DNA from: Nematostella vectensis
Taxonomy: Eukaryota > Cnidaria > Anthozoa > Actiniaria > Edwardsiidae
NCBI RefSeq assembly: GCF_932526225.1
Contig: NC_064044.1
Span: 2,857,001-2,921,000, forward strand
Direction: 5' to 3'
Length of the DNA stretch: 64,000 nt
This document shows, piece by piece, positions 1 through 14,900 of this stretch. Every line of letters starts with the position of its first letter. Position 1 is the stretch's first letter. A model generated the notes under the pieces. It did no database searches, was not told the origin of the DNA, and saw nothing but the letters and a program-made list of their open reading frames with translations. A program made the translations under genes and the position numbers.

Positions 1-3000
1 TCTATTCTACTAAGATACTACGGTACTACGGTAGGGGTTTGATAGAAAATGTATTTTTTTTCTATTCTACTAAGATACTACGGTAGTACGGTAGGGGTTT
101 GATAGAAAATGTATTCTTTTTCTATTCTACTAAGATACTACGGTAGTACGGTAGGGGTTTGATAGAAAATGTATTTCCTTTTCTATTCTACTAAGATACT
201 ACGGTAGTACGGTAGGGGTTTGATAGAAAATGTAGTACGGTAGGGGTTTGATAGAAAATGTATTTCTTTTCTATTCTACTAAGATACTACGGTAGTACGG
301 TAGGGGTTTGATAGAAAATGTATTTCTTTTCTATTCTACTAAGATACTACGGTAGTACGGTAGGGGTTTGATAGAAAATGTATTTCCTTTTCTATTCTAC
401 TAAGATACTACGGTAGTACGGTAGGGGTTTGATAGAAAATGTAGTACGGTAGGGGTTTGATAGAAAATGTATTTCTTTTCTATTCTACTAAGATACTACG
501 GTAGTACGGTAGGGGTTTGATAGAAAATGTATTTCTTTTTCTATTCTACTAAGATACTACGGTAGTACGGTAGGGGTTTGATAGAAAATGTATTTCTTTT
601 TCTATTCTACTAAGATACTACGGTAGTACGGTAGGGGTTTGATAGAAAATGTATTTCTTTTTCTATTCTACTAAGATACTACGGTAGTACGGTAGGGGTT
701 TGATAGAAAATGTATTTCTTTTTCTATTCTACTAAGATACTACGGTAGTACGGTAGGGGTTTGATAGAAAATGTATTTCTTTTCTATTCTACTAAGATAC
801 TACGGTAGTACGGTAGGGGTTTGATAGAAAATGTATTTCTTTTCTATTCTACTAAGATACTACGGTACTACGGTAGGGGTTTGATAGAAAATGTATTTCT
901 TTTTCTATTCTACTAAGATACTACGGTAGTACGGTAGGGGTTTGATAGAAAATGTATTTCTTTTCTATTCTACTAATATACTACGGTAGTACGGTAGGGG
1001 TTTGATAGAAAATGTATTTCTTTTCTATTCTACTAAGATACTACGGTACTACGGTAGGGGTTTGATAGAAAATGTATTTCTTTTTCTATTCTACTAAGAT
1101 ACTACGGTAGTACGGTAGGGGTTTGATAGAAAATGTATTTCTTTTTCTATTCTACTAAGATACTACGGTAGTACGGTAGGGGTTTGATAGAAAATGTATT
1201 TCTTTTCTATTCTACTAAGATACTACGGTACTACGGTAGGGGTTTGATAGAAAATGTATTTCTTTTTCTATTCTACTAAGATACTACGGTAGTACGGTAG
1301 GGGTTTGATAGAAAATGTATTTCTTTTTCTATTCTACTAAGATACTACGGTAGTACGGTAGGGGTTTGATAGAAAATGTATTTCTTTTTCTATTCTACTA
1401 AGATACTACCATAGTACGGTAGGGGTTTGATAGAAAATGTAGTACGGTAGGGGTTTGATAGAAAATGTATTTCTTTTCTATTCTACTAAGATACTACGGT
1501 AGTACGGTAGGGGTTTGATAGAAAATGTATTTCTTTTTCTATTCTACTAAGATACTACGGTAGTACGGTAGGGGTTTGATAGAAAATGTATTTCTTTTCT
1601 ATTCTACTAAGATACTACGGTAGTACGGTAGGGGTTTGATAGAAAATGTATTTCTTTTCTATTCTACTAAGATACTACGGTAGTACGGTAGGGGTTTGAT
1701 AGAAAATGTATTTCTTTTTCTATTCTACTAAGATACTACGGTAGTACGGTAGGGGTTTGATAGAAAATGTATTTCTTTTTCTATTCTACTAAGATACTAC
1801 GGTACTACGGTAGGGGTTTGATAGAAAATGTATTTTTTTTCTATTCTACTAAGATACTACGGTACTACGGTAGGGGTTTGATAGAAAATGTATTTCCTTT
1901 TCTATTCTACTAAGATACTACGGTAGTACGGTAGGGGTTTGATAGAAAATGTAGTACGGTAGGGGTTTGATAGAAAATGTATTTCTTTTCTATTCTACTA
2001 AGATACTACGGTAGTACGGTAGGGGTTTGATAGAAAATGTATTTCTTTTCTATTCTACTAAGATACTACGGTAGTACGGTAGGGGTTTGATAGAAAATGT
2101 ATTTCCTTTTCTATTCTACTAAGATACTACGGTAGTACGGTAGGGGTTTGATAGAAAATGTAGTACGGTAGGGGTTTGATAGAAAATGTATTTCTTTTCT
2201 ATTCTACTAAGATACTACGGTAGTACGGTAGGGGTTTGATAGAAAATGTATTTCTTTTTCTATTCTACTAAGATACTACGGTAGTACGGTAGGGGTTTGA
2301 TAGAAAATGTATTTCTTTTTCTATTCTACTAAGATACTACGGTAGTACGGTAGGGGTTTGATAGAAAATGTATTTCTTTTTCTATTCTACTAAGATACTA
2401 CGGTAGTACGGTAGGGGTTTGATAGAAAATGTATTTCTTTTTCTATTCTACTAAGATACTACGGTAGTACGGTAGGGGTTTGATAGAAAATGTATTTCTT
2501 TTCTATTCTACTAAGATACTACGGTAGTACGGTAGGGGTTTGATAGAAAATGTATTTCTTTTCTATTCTACTAAGATACTACGGTACTACGGTAGGGGTT
2601 TGATAGAAAATGTATTTCTTTTTCTATTCTACTAAGATACTACGGTAGTACGGTAGGGGTTTGATAGAAAATGTATTTCTTTTCTATTCTACTAATATAC
2701 TACGGTAGTACGGTAGGGGTTTGATAGAAAATGTATTTCTTTTCTATTCTACTAAGATACTACGGTACTACGGTAGGGGTTTGATAGAAAATGTATTTCT
2801 TTTTCTATTCTACTAAGATACTACGGTAGTACGGTAGGGGTTTGATAGAAAATGTATTTCTTTTTCTATTCTACTAAGATACTACGGTAGTACGGTAGGG
2901 GTTTGATAGAAAATGTATTTCTTTTCTATTCTACTAAGATACTACGGTACTACGGTAGGGGTTTGATAGAAAATGTATTTCTTTTTCTATTCTACTAAGA

Positions 3001-5973
3001 TACTACGGTAGTACGGTAGGGGTTTGATAGAAAATGTATTTCTTTTTCTATTCTACTAAGATACTACGGTAGTACGGTAGGGGTTTGATAGAAAATGTAT
3101 TTCTTTTTCTATTCTACTAAGATACTACCATAGTACGGTAGGGGTTTGATAGAAAATGTAGTACGGTAGGGGTTTGATAGAAAATGTATTTCTTTTCTAT
3201 TCTACTAAGATACTACGGTAGTACGGTAGGGGTTTGATAGAAAATGTATTTCTTTTTCTATTCTACTAAGATACTACGGTAGTACGGTAGGGGTTTGATA
3301 GAAAATGTATTTCTTTTCTATTCTACTAAGATACTACGGTAGTACGGTAGGGGTTTGATAGAAAATGTATTACGGTAGGGGTTTGATAGAAAATGTATTA
3401 CGGTAGGGGTTTGATGGAAAATGTATTTCTTTTCTATTCTACTAAGATACTACGGTAGTACGGTAGGGGTTTGATAGAAAATGTATTTCTTTTTCTATTC
3501 TACTAAGATACTACGGTAGTACGGTAGGGGTTTGATAGAAAATGTATTTTCTTTTCTATTCTACTAAGATACTACGGTACTACGGTAGGGGTTTGATAGA
3601 AAATGTATTTCTTTTTCTATTCTACTAAGATACTACGGTAGTACGGTAGGGATTTGATAGAAAATGTATTTCTTTTTCTATTCTACTAAGATACTACGGT
3701 AGTACGGTAGGGGTTTGATAGAAAATGTATTTCTTTTTCTATTCTACTAAGATACTACGGTAGTACGGTAGGGGTTTGATAGAAAATGTATTTCTTTTCT
3801 ATTCTACTAAGATACTACGGTAGTACGGTAGGGGTTTGATAGAAAATGTATTTCTTTTCTATTCTACTAAGATACTACGGTACTACGGTAGGGGTTTGAT
3901 AGAAAATGTATTTCTTTTTCTATTCTACTAAGATACTACGGTAGTACGGTAGGGGTTTGATAGAAAATGTATTTCTTTTTCTATTCTACTAAGATACTAC
4001 GGTACTACGGTAGGGGTTTGATAGAAAATGTATTTCTTTTTCTATTCTACTAAGATACTACGGTAGTACGGTAGGGGTTTGATAGAAAATGTATTTCTTT
4101 TTCTATTCTACTAAGATACTACGGTAGTACGGTAGGGGTTTGATAGAAAATGTATTTCTTTTTCTATTCTACTAAGATACTACGGTAGTACGGTAGGGGT
4201 TTGATAGAAAATGTATTTCTTTTCTATTCTACTAAGATACTACGGTAGTACGGTAGGGGTTTGATAGAAAATGTATTACGGTAGGGGTTTGATAGAAAAT
4301 GTATTTCTTTTCTATTCTACTAAGATACTACGGTACTACGGTAGGGGTTTGATAGAAAATGTATTTTCTTTTCTATTCTACTAAGATACTACGGTACTAC
4401 GGTAGGGGTTTGATAGAAAATGTATTTCTTTTTCTATTCTACTAAGATACTACGGTAGTACGGTAGGGGTTTGATAGAAAATGTATTACGGTAGGGGTTT
4501 GATAGAAAATGTATTACGGTAGGGGTTTGATAGAAATTGTATTTCTTTTCTATTCTACTAAGATACTACGGTAGTACGGTAGGGGTTTGATAGAAAATGT
4601 ATTACGGTAGGGGTTTGATAGAAAATGTATTACGGTAGGGGTTTGATAGAAAATGTATTACGGTAGGGGTTTGATAGAAAATGTATTACGGTAGGGGTTT
4701 GATAGAAAATGTATTACGGTAGGGGTTTGATAGAAAATGTATTACGGTAGGGGTTTGATAGAAAATGTATTTCTTTTCTATTCTACTAAGATACTACGGT
4801 AGTACGGTAGGGGTTTGATAGAAAATGTATTTCTTTTCTATTCTACTAAGATACTACGGTACTACGGTAGGGGTTTGATAGAAAATGTATTTTCTTTTCT
4901 ATTCTACTAAGATACTACGGTACTACGGTAGGGGTTTGATAGAAAATGTACTTCTTTTTCTATTCTACTAAGATACTACGGTAGTACGGTAGGGGTTTGA
5001 TAGAAAATGTATTTTCTTTTCTATTCTACTAAGATACTACGGTAGTACGGTAGGGGTTTGATAGAAAATGTATTTTTTTTCTATTCTACTAAGATACTAC
5101 GGTAGTACGGTAGGGGTTTGATAGAAAATGTATTTCTTTTTCTATTCTACTAAGATACTACGGTAGTACGGTAGGGGTTTGATGGAAAATGTATTTCTTT
5201 TCTATTCTACTAAGATACTACGGTACTACGGTAGGGGTTTGATAGAAAATGTATTTCTTTTTCTATTCTACTAAGATACTACGGTAGTACGGTAGGGGTT
5301 TGATAGAAAATGTATTTCTTTTCTATTCTACTAAGATACTACGGTAGTACGGTAGGGGTTTGATAGAAAATGTATTTTTTTCTATTCTACTAAGATACTA
5401 CGGTAGTACGGTAGGGGTTTGATGGAAAATGTATTTCTTTTCTATTCTACTAAGATACTACGGTAGTACGGTAGGGGTTTGATAGAAAATGTATTTCTTT
5501 TCTATTCTACTAAGATACTACGGTAGTACGGTAGGGGTTTGATAGAAAATGTATTTCTTTTTCTATTCTACTAAGATACTACGGTAGTACGGTAGGGGTT
5601 TGATAGAAAATGTATTTCTTTTCTATTCTACTAAGATACTACGGTAGTACGGTAGGGGTTTGATAGAAAATGTATTTCTTTTCTATTCTACTAAGATACT
5701 ACGGTAGTACGGTAGGGGTTTGATAGAAAATGTATTTCTTTTTCTATTCTACTAAGATACTACGGTAGTACGGTAGGGGTTTGATAGAAAATGTATTTCT
5801 TTTTCTATTCTACTAAGATACTACGGTACTACGGTAGGGGTTTGATAGAAAATGTATTTTTTTTCTATTCTACTAAGATACTACGGTACTACGGTAGGGG
5901 TTTGATAGAAAATGTATTTTTTTTCTATTCTACTAAGATACTACGGTAGTACGGTAGGGGTTTGATAGAAAAT

Positions 5974-7812
5974 GTATTCTTTTTCTATTCTACTAAGATA
6001 CTACGGTAGTACGGTAGGGGTTTGATAGAAAATGTATTTCCTTTTCTATTCTACTAAGATACTACGGTAGTACGGTAGGGGTTTGATAGAAAATGTAGTA
6101 CGGTAGGGGTTTGATAGAAAATGTATTTCTTTTCTATTCTACTAAGATACTACGGTAGTACGGTAGGGGTTTGATAGAAAATGTATTTCTTTTCTATTCT
6201 ACTAAGATACTACGGTAGTACGGTAGGGGTTTGATAGAAAATGTATTTCCTTTTCTATTCTACTAAGATACTACGGTAGTACGGTAGGGGTTTGATAGAA
6301 AATGTAGTACGGTAGGGGTTTGATAGAAAATGTATTTCTTTTCTATTCTACTAAGATACTACGGTAGTACGGTAGGGGTTTGATAGAAAATGTATTTCTT
6401 TTTCTATTCTACTAAGATACTACGGTAGTACGGTAGGGGTTTGATAGAAAATGTATTTCTTTTTCTATTCTACTAAGATACTACGGTAGTACGGTAGGGG
6501 TTTGATAGAAAATGTATTTCTTTTTCTATTCTACTAAGATACTACGGTAGTACGGTAGGGGTTTGATAGAAAATGTATTTCTTTTTCTATTCTACTAAGA
6601 TACTACGGTAGTACGGTAGGGGTTTGATAGAAAATGTATTTCTTTTCTATTCTACTAAGATACTACGGTAGTACGGTAGGGGTTTGATAGAAAATGTATT
6701 TCTTTTCTATTCTACTAAGATACTACGGTACTACGGTAGGGGTTTGATAGAAAATGTATTTCTTTTTCTATTCTACTAAGATACTACGGTAGTACGGTAG
6801 GGGTTTGATAGAAAATGTATTTCTTTTCTATTCTACTAATATACTACGGTAGTACGGTAGGGGTTTGATAGAAAATGTATTTCTTTTCTATTCTACTAAG
6901 ATACTACGGTACTACGGTAGGGGTTTGATAGAAAATGTATTTCTTTTTCTATTCTACTAAGATACTACGGTAGTACGGTAGGGGTTTGATAGAAAATGTA
7001 TTTCTTTTTCTATTCTACTAAGATACTACGGTAGTACGGTAGGGGTTTGATAGAAAATGTATTTCTTTTCTATTCTACTAAGATACTACGGTACTACGGT
7101 AGGGGTTTGATAGAAAATGTATTTCTTTTTCTATTCTACTAAGATACTACGGTAGTACGGTAGGGGTTTGATAGAAAATGTATTTCTTTTTCTATTCTAC
7201 TAAGATACTACGGTAGTACGGTAGGGGTTTGATAGAAAATGTATTTCTTTTTCTATTCTACTAAGATACTACCATAGTACGGTAGGGGTTTGATAGAAAA
7301 TGTAGTACGGTAGGGGTTTGATAGAAAATGTATTTCTTTTCTATTCTACTAAGATACTACGGTAGTACGGTAGGGGTTTGATAGAAAATGTATTTCTTTT
7401 TCTATTCTACTAAGATACTACGGTAGTACGGTAGGGGTTTGATAGAAAATGTATTTCTTTTCTATTCTACTAAGATACTACGGTAGTACGGTAGGGGTTT
7501 GATAGAAAATGTATTTCTTTTCTATTCTACTAAGATACTACGGTAGTACGGTAGGGGTTTGATAGAAAATGTATTTCTTTTTCTATTCTACTAAGATACT
7601 ACGGTAGTACGGTAGGGGTTTGATAGAAAATGTATTTCTTTTTCTATTCTACTAAGATACTACGGTACTACGGTAGGGGTTTGATAGAAAATGTATTTTT
7701 TTTCTATTCTACTAAGATACTACGGTACTACGGTAGGGGTTTGATAGAAAATGTATTTTTTTTCTATTCTACTAAGATACTACGGTAGTACGGTAGGGGT
7801 TTGATAGAAAAT
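5974..7812. repeat. Nested 1,839-bp block, tandemly doubled inside each higher-order unit
   Basis: Within each super-unit a block of about 31 monomers occurs twice in tandem: 5974 to 7813 is 1,839 bp, 11929 to 13768 is again 1,839 bp, and TACCATAG gives 7272 to 9111, also 1,839 bp. In the first copy the same pair is spaced 1,719 bp (1409 to 3128), matching loss of two monomers. The remaining 4.1 kb of the super-unit is single copy. This is duplication within a unit that was then itself amplified. Confidence 0.85.
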
Positions 7813-10800
7813 GTATTCTTTTTCTATTCTACTAAGATACTACGGTAGTACGGTAGGGGTTTGATAGAAAATGTATTTCCTTTTCTATTCTACTAAGATA
7901 CTACGGTAGTACGGTAGGGGTTTGATAGAAAATGTAGTACGGTAGGGGTTTGATAGAAAATGTATTTCTTTTCTATTCTACTAAGATACTACGGTAGTAC
8001 GGTAGGGGTTTGATAGAAAATGTATTTCTTTTCTATTCTACTAAGATACTACGGTAGTACGGTAGGGGTTTGATAGAAAATGTATTTCCTTTTCTATTCT
8101 ACTAAGATACTACGGTAGTACGGTAGGGGTTTGATAGAAAATGTAGTACGGTAGGGGTTTGATAGAAAATGTATTTCTTTTCTATTCTACTAAGATACTA
8201 CGGTAGTACGGTAGGGGTTTGATAGAAAATGTATTTCTTTTTCTATTCTACTAAGATACTACGGTAGTACGGTAGGGGTTTGATAGAAAATGTATTTCTT
8301 TTTCTATTCTACTAAGATACTACGGTAGTACGGTAGGGGTTTGATAGAAAATGTATTTCTTTTTCTATTCTACTAAGATACTACGGTAGTACGGTAGGGG
8401 TTTGATAGAAAATGTATTTCTTTTTCTATTCTACTAAGATACTACGGTAGTACGGTAGGGGTTTGATAGAAAATGTATTTCTTTTCTATTCTACTAAGAT
8501 ACTACGGTAGTACGGTAGGGGTTTGATAGAAAATGTATTTCTTTTCTATTCTACTAAGATACTACGGTACTACGGTAGGGGTTTGATAGAAAATGTATTT
8601 CTTTTTCTATTCTACTAAGATACTACGGTAGTACGGTAGGGGTTTGATAGAAAATGTATTTCTTTTCTATTCTACTAATATACTACGGTAGTACGGTAGG
8701 GGTTTGATAGAAAATGTATTTCTTTTCTATTCTACTAAGATACTACGGTACTACGGTAGGGGTTTGATAGAAAATGTATTTCTTTTTCTATTCTACTAAG
8801 ATACTACGGTAGTACGGTAGGGGTTTGATAGAAAATGTATTTCTTTTTCTATTCTACTAAGATACTACGGTAGTACGGTAGGGGTTTGATAGAAAATGTA
8901 TTTCTTTTCTATTCTACTAAGATACTACGGTACTACGGTAGGGGTTTGATAGAAAATGTATTTCTTTTTCTATTCTACTAAGATACTACGGTAGTACGGT
9001 AGGGGTTTGATAGAAAATGTATTTCTTTTTCTATTCTACTAAGATACTACGGTAGTACGGTAGGGGTTTGATAGAAAATGTATTTCTTTTTCTATTCTAC
9101 TAAGATACTACCATAGTACGGTAGGGGTTTGATAGAAAATGTAGTACGGTAGGGGTTTGATAGAAAATGTATTTCTTTTCTATTCTACTAAGATACTACG
9201 GTAGTACGGTAGGGGTTTGATAGAAAATGTATTTCTTTTTCTATTCTACTAAGATACTACGGTAGTACGGTAGGGGTTTGATAGAAAATGTATTTCTTTT
9301 CTATTCTACTAAGATACTACGGTAGTACGGTAGGGGTTTGATAGAAAATGTATTACGGTAGGGGTTTGATAGAAAATGTATTACGGTAGGGGTTTGATGG
9401 AAAATGTATTTCTTTTCTATTCTACTAAGATACTACGGTAGTACGGTAGGGGTTTGATAGAAAATGTATTTCTTTTTCTATTCTACTAAGATACTACGGT
9501 AGTACGGTAGGGGTTTGATAGAAAATGTATTTTCTTTTCTATTCTACTAAGATACTACGGTACTACGGTAGGGGTTTGATAGAAAATGTATTTCTTTTTC
9601 TATTCTACTAAGATACTACGGTAGTACGGTAGGGATTTGATAGAAAATGTATTTCTTTTTCTATTCTACTAAGATACTACGGTAGTACGGTAGGGGTTTG
9701 ATAGAAAATGTATTTCTTTTTCTATTCTACTAAGATACTACGGTAGTACGGTAGGGGTTTGATAGAAAATGTATTTCTTTTCTATTCTACTAAGATACTA
9801 CGGTAGTACGGTAGGGGTTTGATAGAAAATGTATTTCTTTTCTATTCTACTAAGATACTACGGTACTACGGTAGGGGTTTGATAGAAAATGTATTTCTTT
9901 TTCTATTCTACTAAGATACTACGGTAGTACGGTAGGGGTTTGATAGAAAATGTATTTCTTTTTCTATTCTACTAAGATACTACGGTACTACGGTAGGGGT
10001 TTGATAGAAAATGTATTTCTTTTTCTATTCTACTAAGATACTACGGTAGTACGGTAGGGGTTTGATAGAAAATGTATTTCTTTTTCTATTCTACTAAGAT
10101 ACTACGGTAGTACGGTAGGGGTTTGATAGAAAATGTATTTCTTTTTCTATTCTACTAAGATACTACGGTAGTACGGTAGGGGTTTGATAGAAAATGTATT
10201 TCTTTTCTATTCTACTAAGATACTACGGTAGTACGGTAGGGGTTTGATAGAAAATGTATTACGGTAGGGGTTTGATAGAAAATGTATTTCTTTTCTATTC
10301 TACTAAGATACTACGGTACTACGGTAGGGGTTTGATAGAAAATGTATTTTCTTTTCTATTCTACTAAGATACTACGGTACTACGGTAGGGGTTTGATAGA
10401 AAATGTATTTCTTTTTCTATTCTACTAAGATACTACGGTAGTACGGTAGGGGTTTGATAGAAAATGTATTACGGTAGGGGTTTGATAGAAAATGTATTAC
10501 GGTAGGGGTTTGATAGAAATTGTATTTCTTTTCTATTCTACTAAGATACTACGGTAGTACGGTAGGGGTTTGATAGAAAATGTATTACGGTAGGGGTTTG
10601 ATAGAAAATGTATTACGGTAGGGGTTTGATAGAAAATGTATTACGGTAGGGGTTTGATAGAAAATGTATTACGGTAGGGGTTTGATAGAAAATGTATTAC
10701 GGTAGGGGTTTGATAGAAAATGTATTTCTTTTCTATTCTACTAAGATACTACGGTAGTACGGTAGGGGTTTGATAGAAAATGTATTTCTTTTCTATTCTA

Positions 10801-11928
10801 CTAAGATACTACGGTACTACGGTAGGGGTTTGATAGAAAATGTATTTTCTTTTCTATTCTACTAAGATACTACGGTACTACGGTAGGGGTTTGATAGAAA
10901 ATGTACTTCTTTTTCTATTCTACTAAGATACTACGGTAGTACGGTAGGGGTTTGATAGAAAATGTATTTTCTTTTCTATTCTACTAAGATACTACGGTAG
11001 TACGGTAGGGGTTTGATAGAAAATGTATTTTTTTTCTATTCTACTAAGATACTACGGTAGTACGGTAGGGGTTTGATAGAAAATGTATTTCTTTTTCTAT
11101 TCTACTAAGATACTACGGTAGTACGGTAGGGGTTTGATGGAAAATGTATTTCTTTTCTATTCTACTAAGATACTACGGTACTACGGTAGGGGTTTGATAG
11201 AAAATGTATTTCTTTTTCTATTCTACTAAGATACTACGGTAGTACGGTAGGGGTTTGATAGAAAATGTATTTCTTTTCTATTCTACTAAGATACTACGGT
11301 AGTACGGTAGGGGTTTGATAGAAAATGTATTTTTTTCTATTCTACTAAGATACTACGGTAGTACGGTAGGGGTTTGATGGAAAATGTATTTCTTTTCTAT
11401 TCTACTAAGATACTACGGTAGTACGGTAGGGGTTTGATAGAAAATGTATTTCTTTTCTATTCTACTAAGATACTACGGTAGTACGGTAGGGGTTTGATAG
11501 AAAATGTATTTCTTTTTCTATTCTACTAAGATACTACGGTAGTACGGTAGGGGTTTGATAGAAAATGTATTTCTTTTCTATTCTACTAAGATACTACGGT
11601 AGTACGGTAGGGGTTTGATAGAAAATGTATTTCTTTTCTATTCTACTAAGATACTACGGTAGTACGGTAGGGGTTTGATAGAAAATGTATTTCTTTTTCT
11701 ATTCTACTAAGATACTACGGTAGTACGGTAGGGGTTTGATAGAAAATGTATTTCTTTTTCTATTCTACTAAGATACTACGGTACTACGGTAGGGGTTTGA
11801 TAGAAAATGTATTTTTTTTCTATTCTACTAAGATACTACGGTACTACGGTAGGGGTTTGATAGAAAATGTATTTTTTTTCTATTCTACTAAGATACTACG
11901 GTAGTACGGTAGGGGTTTGATAGAAAAT
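5974..11928. repeat. One 5,955-bp higher-order unit of the satellite
   Basis: Diagnostic monomers recur in the same order. The spacer GTATTCTTTTT is at 111, 5974, 7813, 11929 and 13768. The TACCATAG monomer is at 1409, 3128, 7272, 9111 and 13227. A private GTACTTC spacer lies at 4951 and 10906. Spacings of 5,955 bp between equivalent marks define the super-unit. The first copy (1 to about 5862) is about two monomers shorter. The third, from about 11818, diverges after about 15050 and has lost roughly 390 bp. After about 16450 only looser similarity remains. Confidence 0.85.
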
Positions 11929-14900
11929 GTATTCTTTTTCTATTCTACTAAGATACTACGGTAGTACGGTAGGGGTTTGATAGAAAATGTATTTCCTTTT
12001 CTATTCTACTAAGATACTACGGTAGTACGGTAGGGGTTTGATAGAAAATGTAGTACGGTAGGGGTTTGATAGAAAATGTATTTCTTTTCTATTCTACTAA
12101 GATACTACGGTAGTACGGTAGGGGTTTGATAGAAAATGTATTTCTTTTCTATTCTACTAAGATACTACGGTAGTACGGTAGGGGTTTGATAGAAAATGTA
12201 TTTCCTTTTCTATTCTACTAAGATACTACGGTAGTACGGTAGGGGTTTGATAGAAAATGTAGTACGGTAGGGGTTTGATAGAAAATGTATTTCTTTTCTA
12301 TTCTACTAAGATACTACGGTAGTACGGTAGGGGTTTGATAGAAAATGTATTTCTTTTTCTATTCTACTAAGATACTACGGTAGTACGGTAGGGGTTTGAT
12401 AGAAAATGTATTTCTTTTTCTATTCTACTAAGATACTACGGTAGTACGGTAGGGGTTTGATAGAAAATGTATTTCTTTTTCTATTCTACTAAGATACTAC
12501 GGTAGTACGGTAGGGGTTTGATAGAAAATGTATTTCTTTTTCTATTCTACTAAGATACTACGGTAGTACGGTAGGGGTTTGATAGAAAATGTATTTCTTT
12601 TCTATTCTACTAAGATACTACGGTAGTACGGTAGGGGTTTGATAGAAAATGTATTTCTTTTCTATTCTACTAAGATACTACGGTACTACGGTAGGGGTTT
12701 GATAGAAAATGTATTTCTTTTTCTATTCTACTAAGATACTACGGTAGTACGGTAGGGGTTTGATAGAAAATGTATTTCTTTTCTATTCTACTAATATACT
12801 ACGGTAGTACGGTAGGGGTTTGATAGAAAATGTATTTCTTTTCTATTCTACTAAGATACTACGGTACTACGGTAGGGGTTTGATAGAAAATGTATTTCTT
12901 TTTCTATTCTACTAAGATACTACGGTAGTACGGTAGGGGTTTGATAGAAAATGTATTTCTTTTTCTATTCTACTAAGATACTACGGTAGTACGGTAGGGG
13001 TTTGATAGAAAATGTATTTCTTTTCTATTCTACTAAGATACTACGGTACTACGGTAGGGGTTTGATAGAAAATGTATTTCTTTTTCTATTCTACTAAGAT
13101 ACTACGGTAGTACGGTAGGGGTTTGATAGAAAATGTATTTCTTTTTCTATTCTACTAAGATACTACGGTAGTACGGTAGGGGTTTGATAGAAAATGTATT
13201 TCTTTTTCTATTCTACTAAGATACTACCATAGTACGGTAGGGGTTTGATAGAAAATGTAGTACGGTAGGGGTTTGATAGAAAATGTATTTCTTTTCTATT
13301 CTACTAAGATACTACGGTAGTACGGTAGGGGTTTGATAGAAAATGTATTTCTTTTTCTATTCTACTAAGATACTACGGTAGTACGGTAGGGGTTTGATAG
13401 AAAATGTATTTCTTTTCTATTCTACTAAGATACTACGGTAGTACGGTAGGGGTTTGATAGAAAATGTATTTCTTTTCTATTCTACTAAGATACTACGGTA
13501 GTACGGTAGGGGTTTGATAGAAAATGTATTTCTTTTTCTATTCTACTAAGATACTACGGTAGTACGGTAGGGGTTTGATAGAAAATGTATTTCTTTTTCT
13601 ATTCTACTAAGATACTACGGTACTACGGTAGGGGTTTGATAGAAAATGTATTTTTTTTCTATTCTACTAAGATACTACGGTACTACGGTAGGGGTTTGAT
13701 AGAAAATGTATTTTTTTTCTATTCTACTAAGATACTACGGTAGTACGGTAGGGGTTTGATAGAAAATGTATTCTTTTTCTATTCTACTAAGATACTACGG
13801 TAGTACGGTAGGGGTTTGATAGAAAATGTATTTCCTTTTCTATTCTACTAAGATACTACGGTAGTACGGTAGGGGTTTGATAGAAAATGTAGTACGGTAG
13901 GGGTTTGATAGAAAATGTATTTCTTTTCTATTCTACTAAGATACTACGGTAGTACGGTAGGGGTTTGATAGAAAATGTATTTCTTTTCTATTCTACTAAG
14001 ATACTACGGTAGTACGGTAGGGGTTTGATAGAAAATGTATTTCCTTTTCTATTCTACTAAGATACTACGGTAGTACGGTAGGGGTTTGATAGAAAATGTA
14101 GTACGGTATGGGTTTGATAGAAAATGTATTTCTTTTCTATTCTACTAAGATACTACGGTAGTACGGTAGGGGTTTGATAGAAAATGTATTTCTTTTTCTA
14201 TTCTACTAAGATACTACGGTAGTACGGTAGGGGTTTGATAGAAAATGTATTTCTTTTTCTATTCTACTAAGATACTACGGTAGTACGGTAGGGGTTTGAT
14301 AGAAAATGTATTTCTTTTTCTATTCTACTAAGATACTACGGTAGTACGGTAGGGGTTTGATAGAAAATGTATTTCTTTTTCTATTCTACTAAGATACTAC
14401 GGTAGTACGGTAGGGGTTTGATAGAAAATGTATTTCTTTTCTATTCTACTAAGATACTACGGTAGTACGGTAGGGGTTTGATAGAAAATGTATTTCTTTT
14501 CTATTCTACTAAGATACTACGGTACTACGGTAGGGGTTTGATAGAAAATGTATTTCTTTTTCTATTCTACTAAGATACTACGGTAGTACGGTAGGGGTTT
14601 GATAGAAAATGTATTTCTTTTCTATTCTACTAATATACTACGGTAGTACGGTAGGGGTTTGATAGAAAATGTATTTCTTTTCTATTCTACTAAGATACTA
14701 CGGTACTACGGTAGGGGTTTGATAGAAAATGTATTTCTTTTTCTATTCTACTAAGATACTACGGTAGTACGGTAGGGGTTTGATAGAAAATGTATTTCTT
14801 TTTCTATTCTACTAAGATACTACGGTAGTACGGTAGGGGTTTGATAGAAAATGTATTTCTTTTCTATTCTACTAAGATACTACGGTACTACGGTAGGGGT

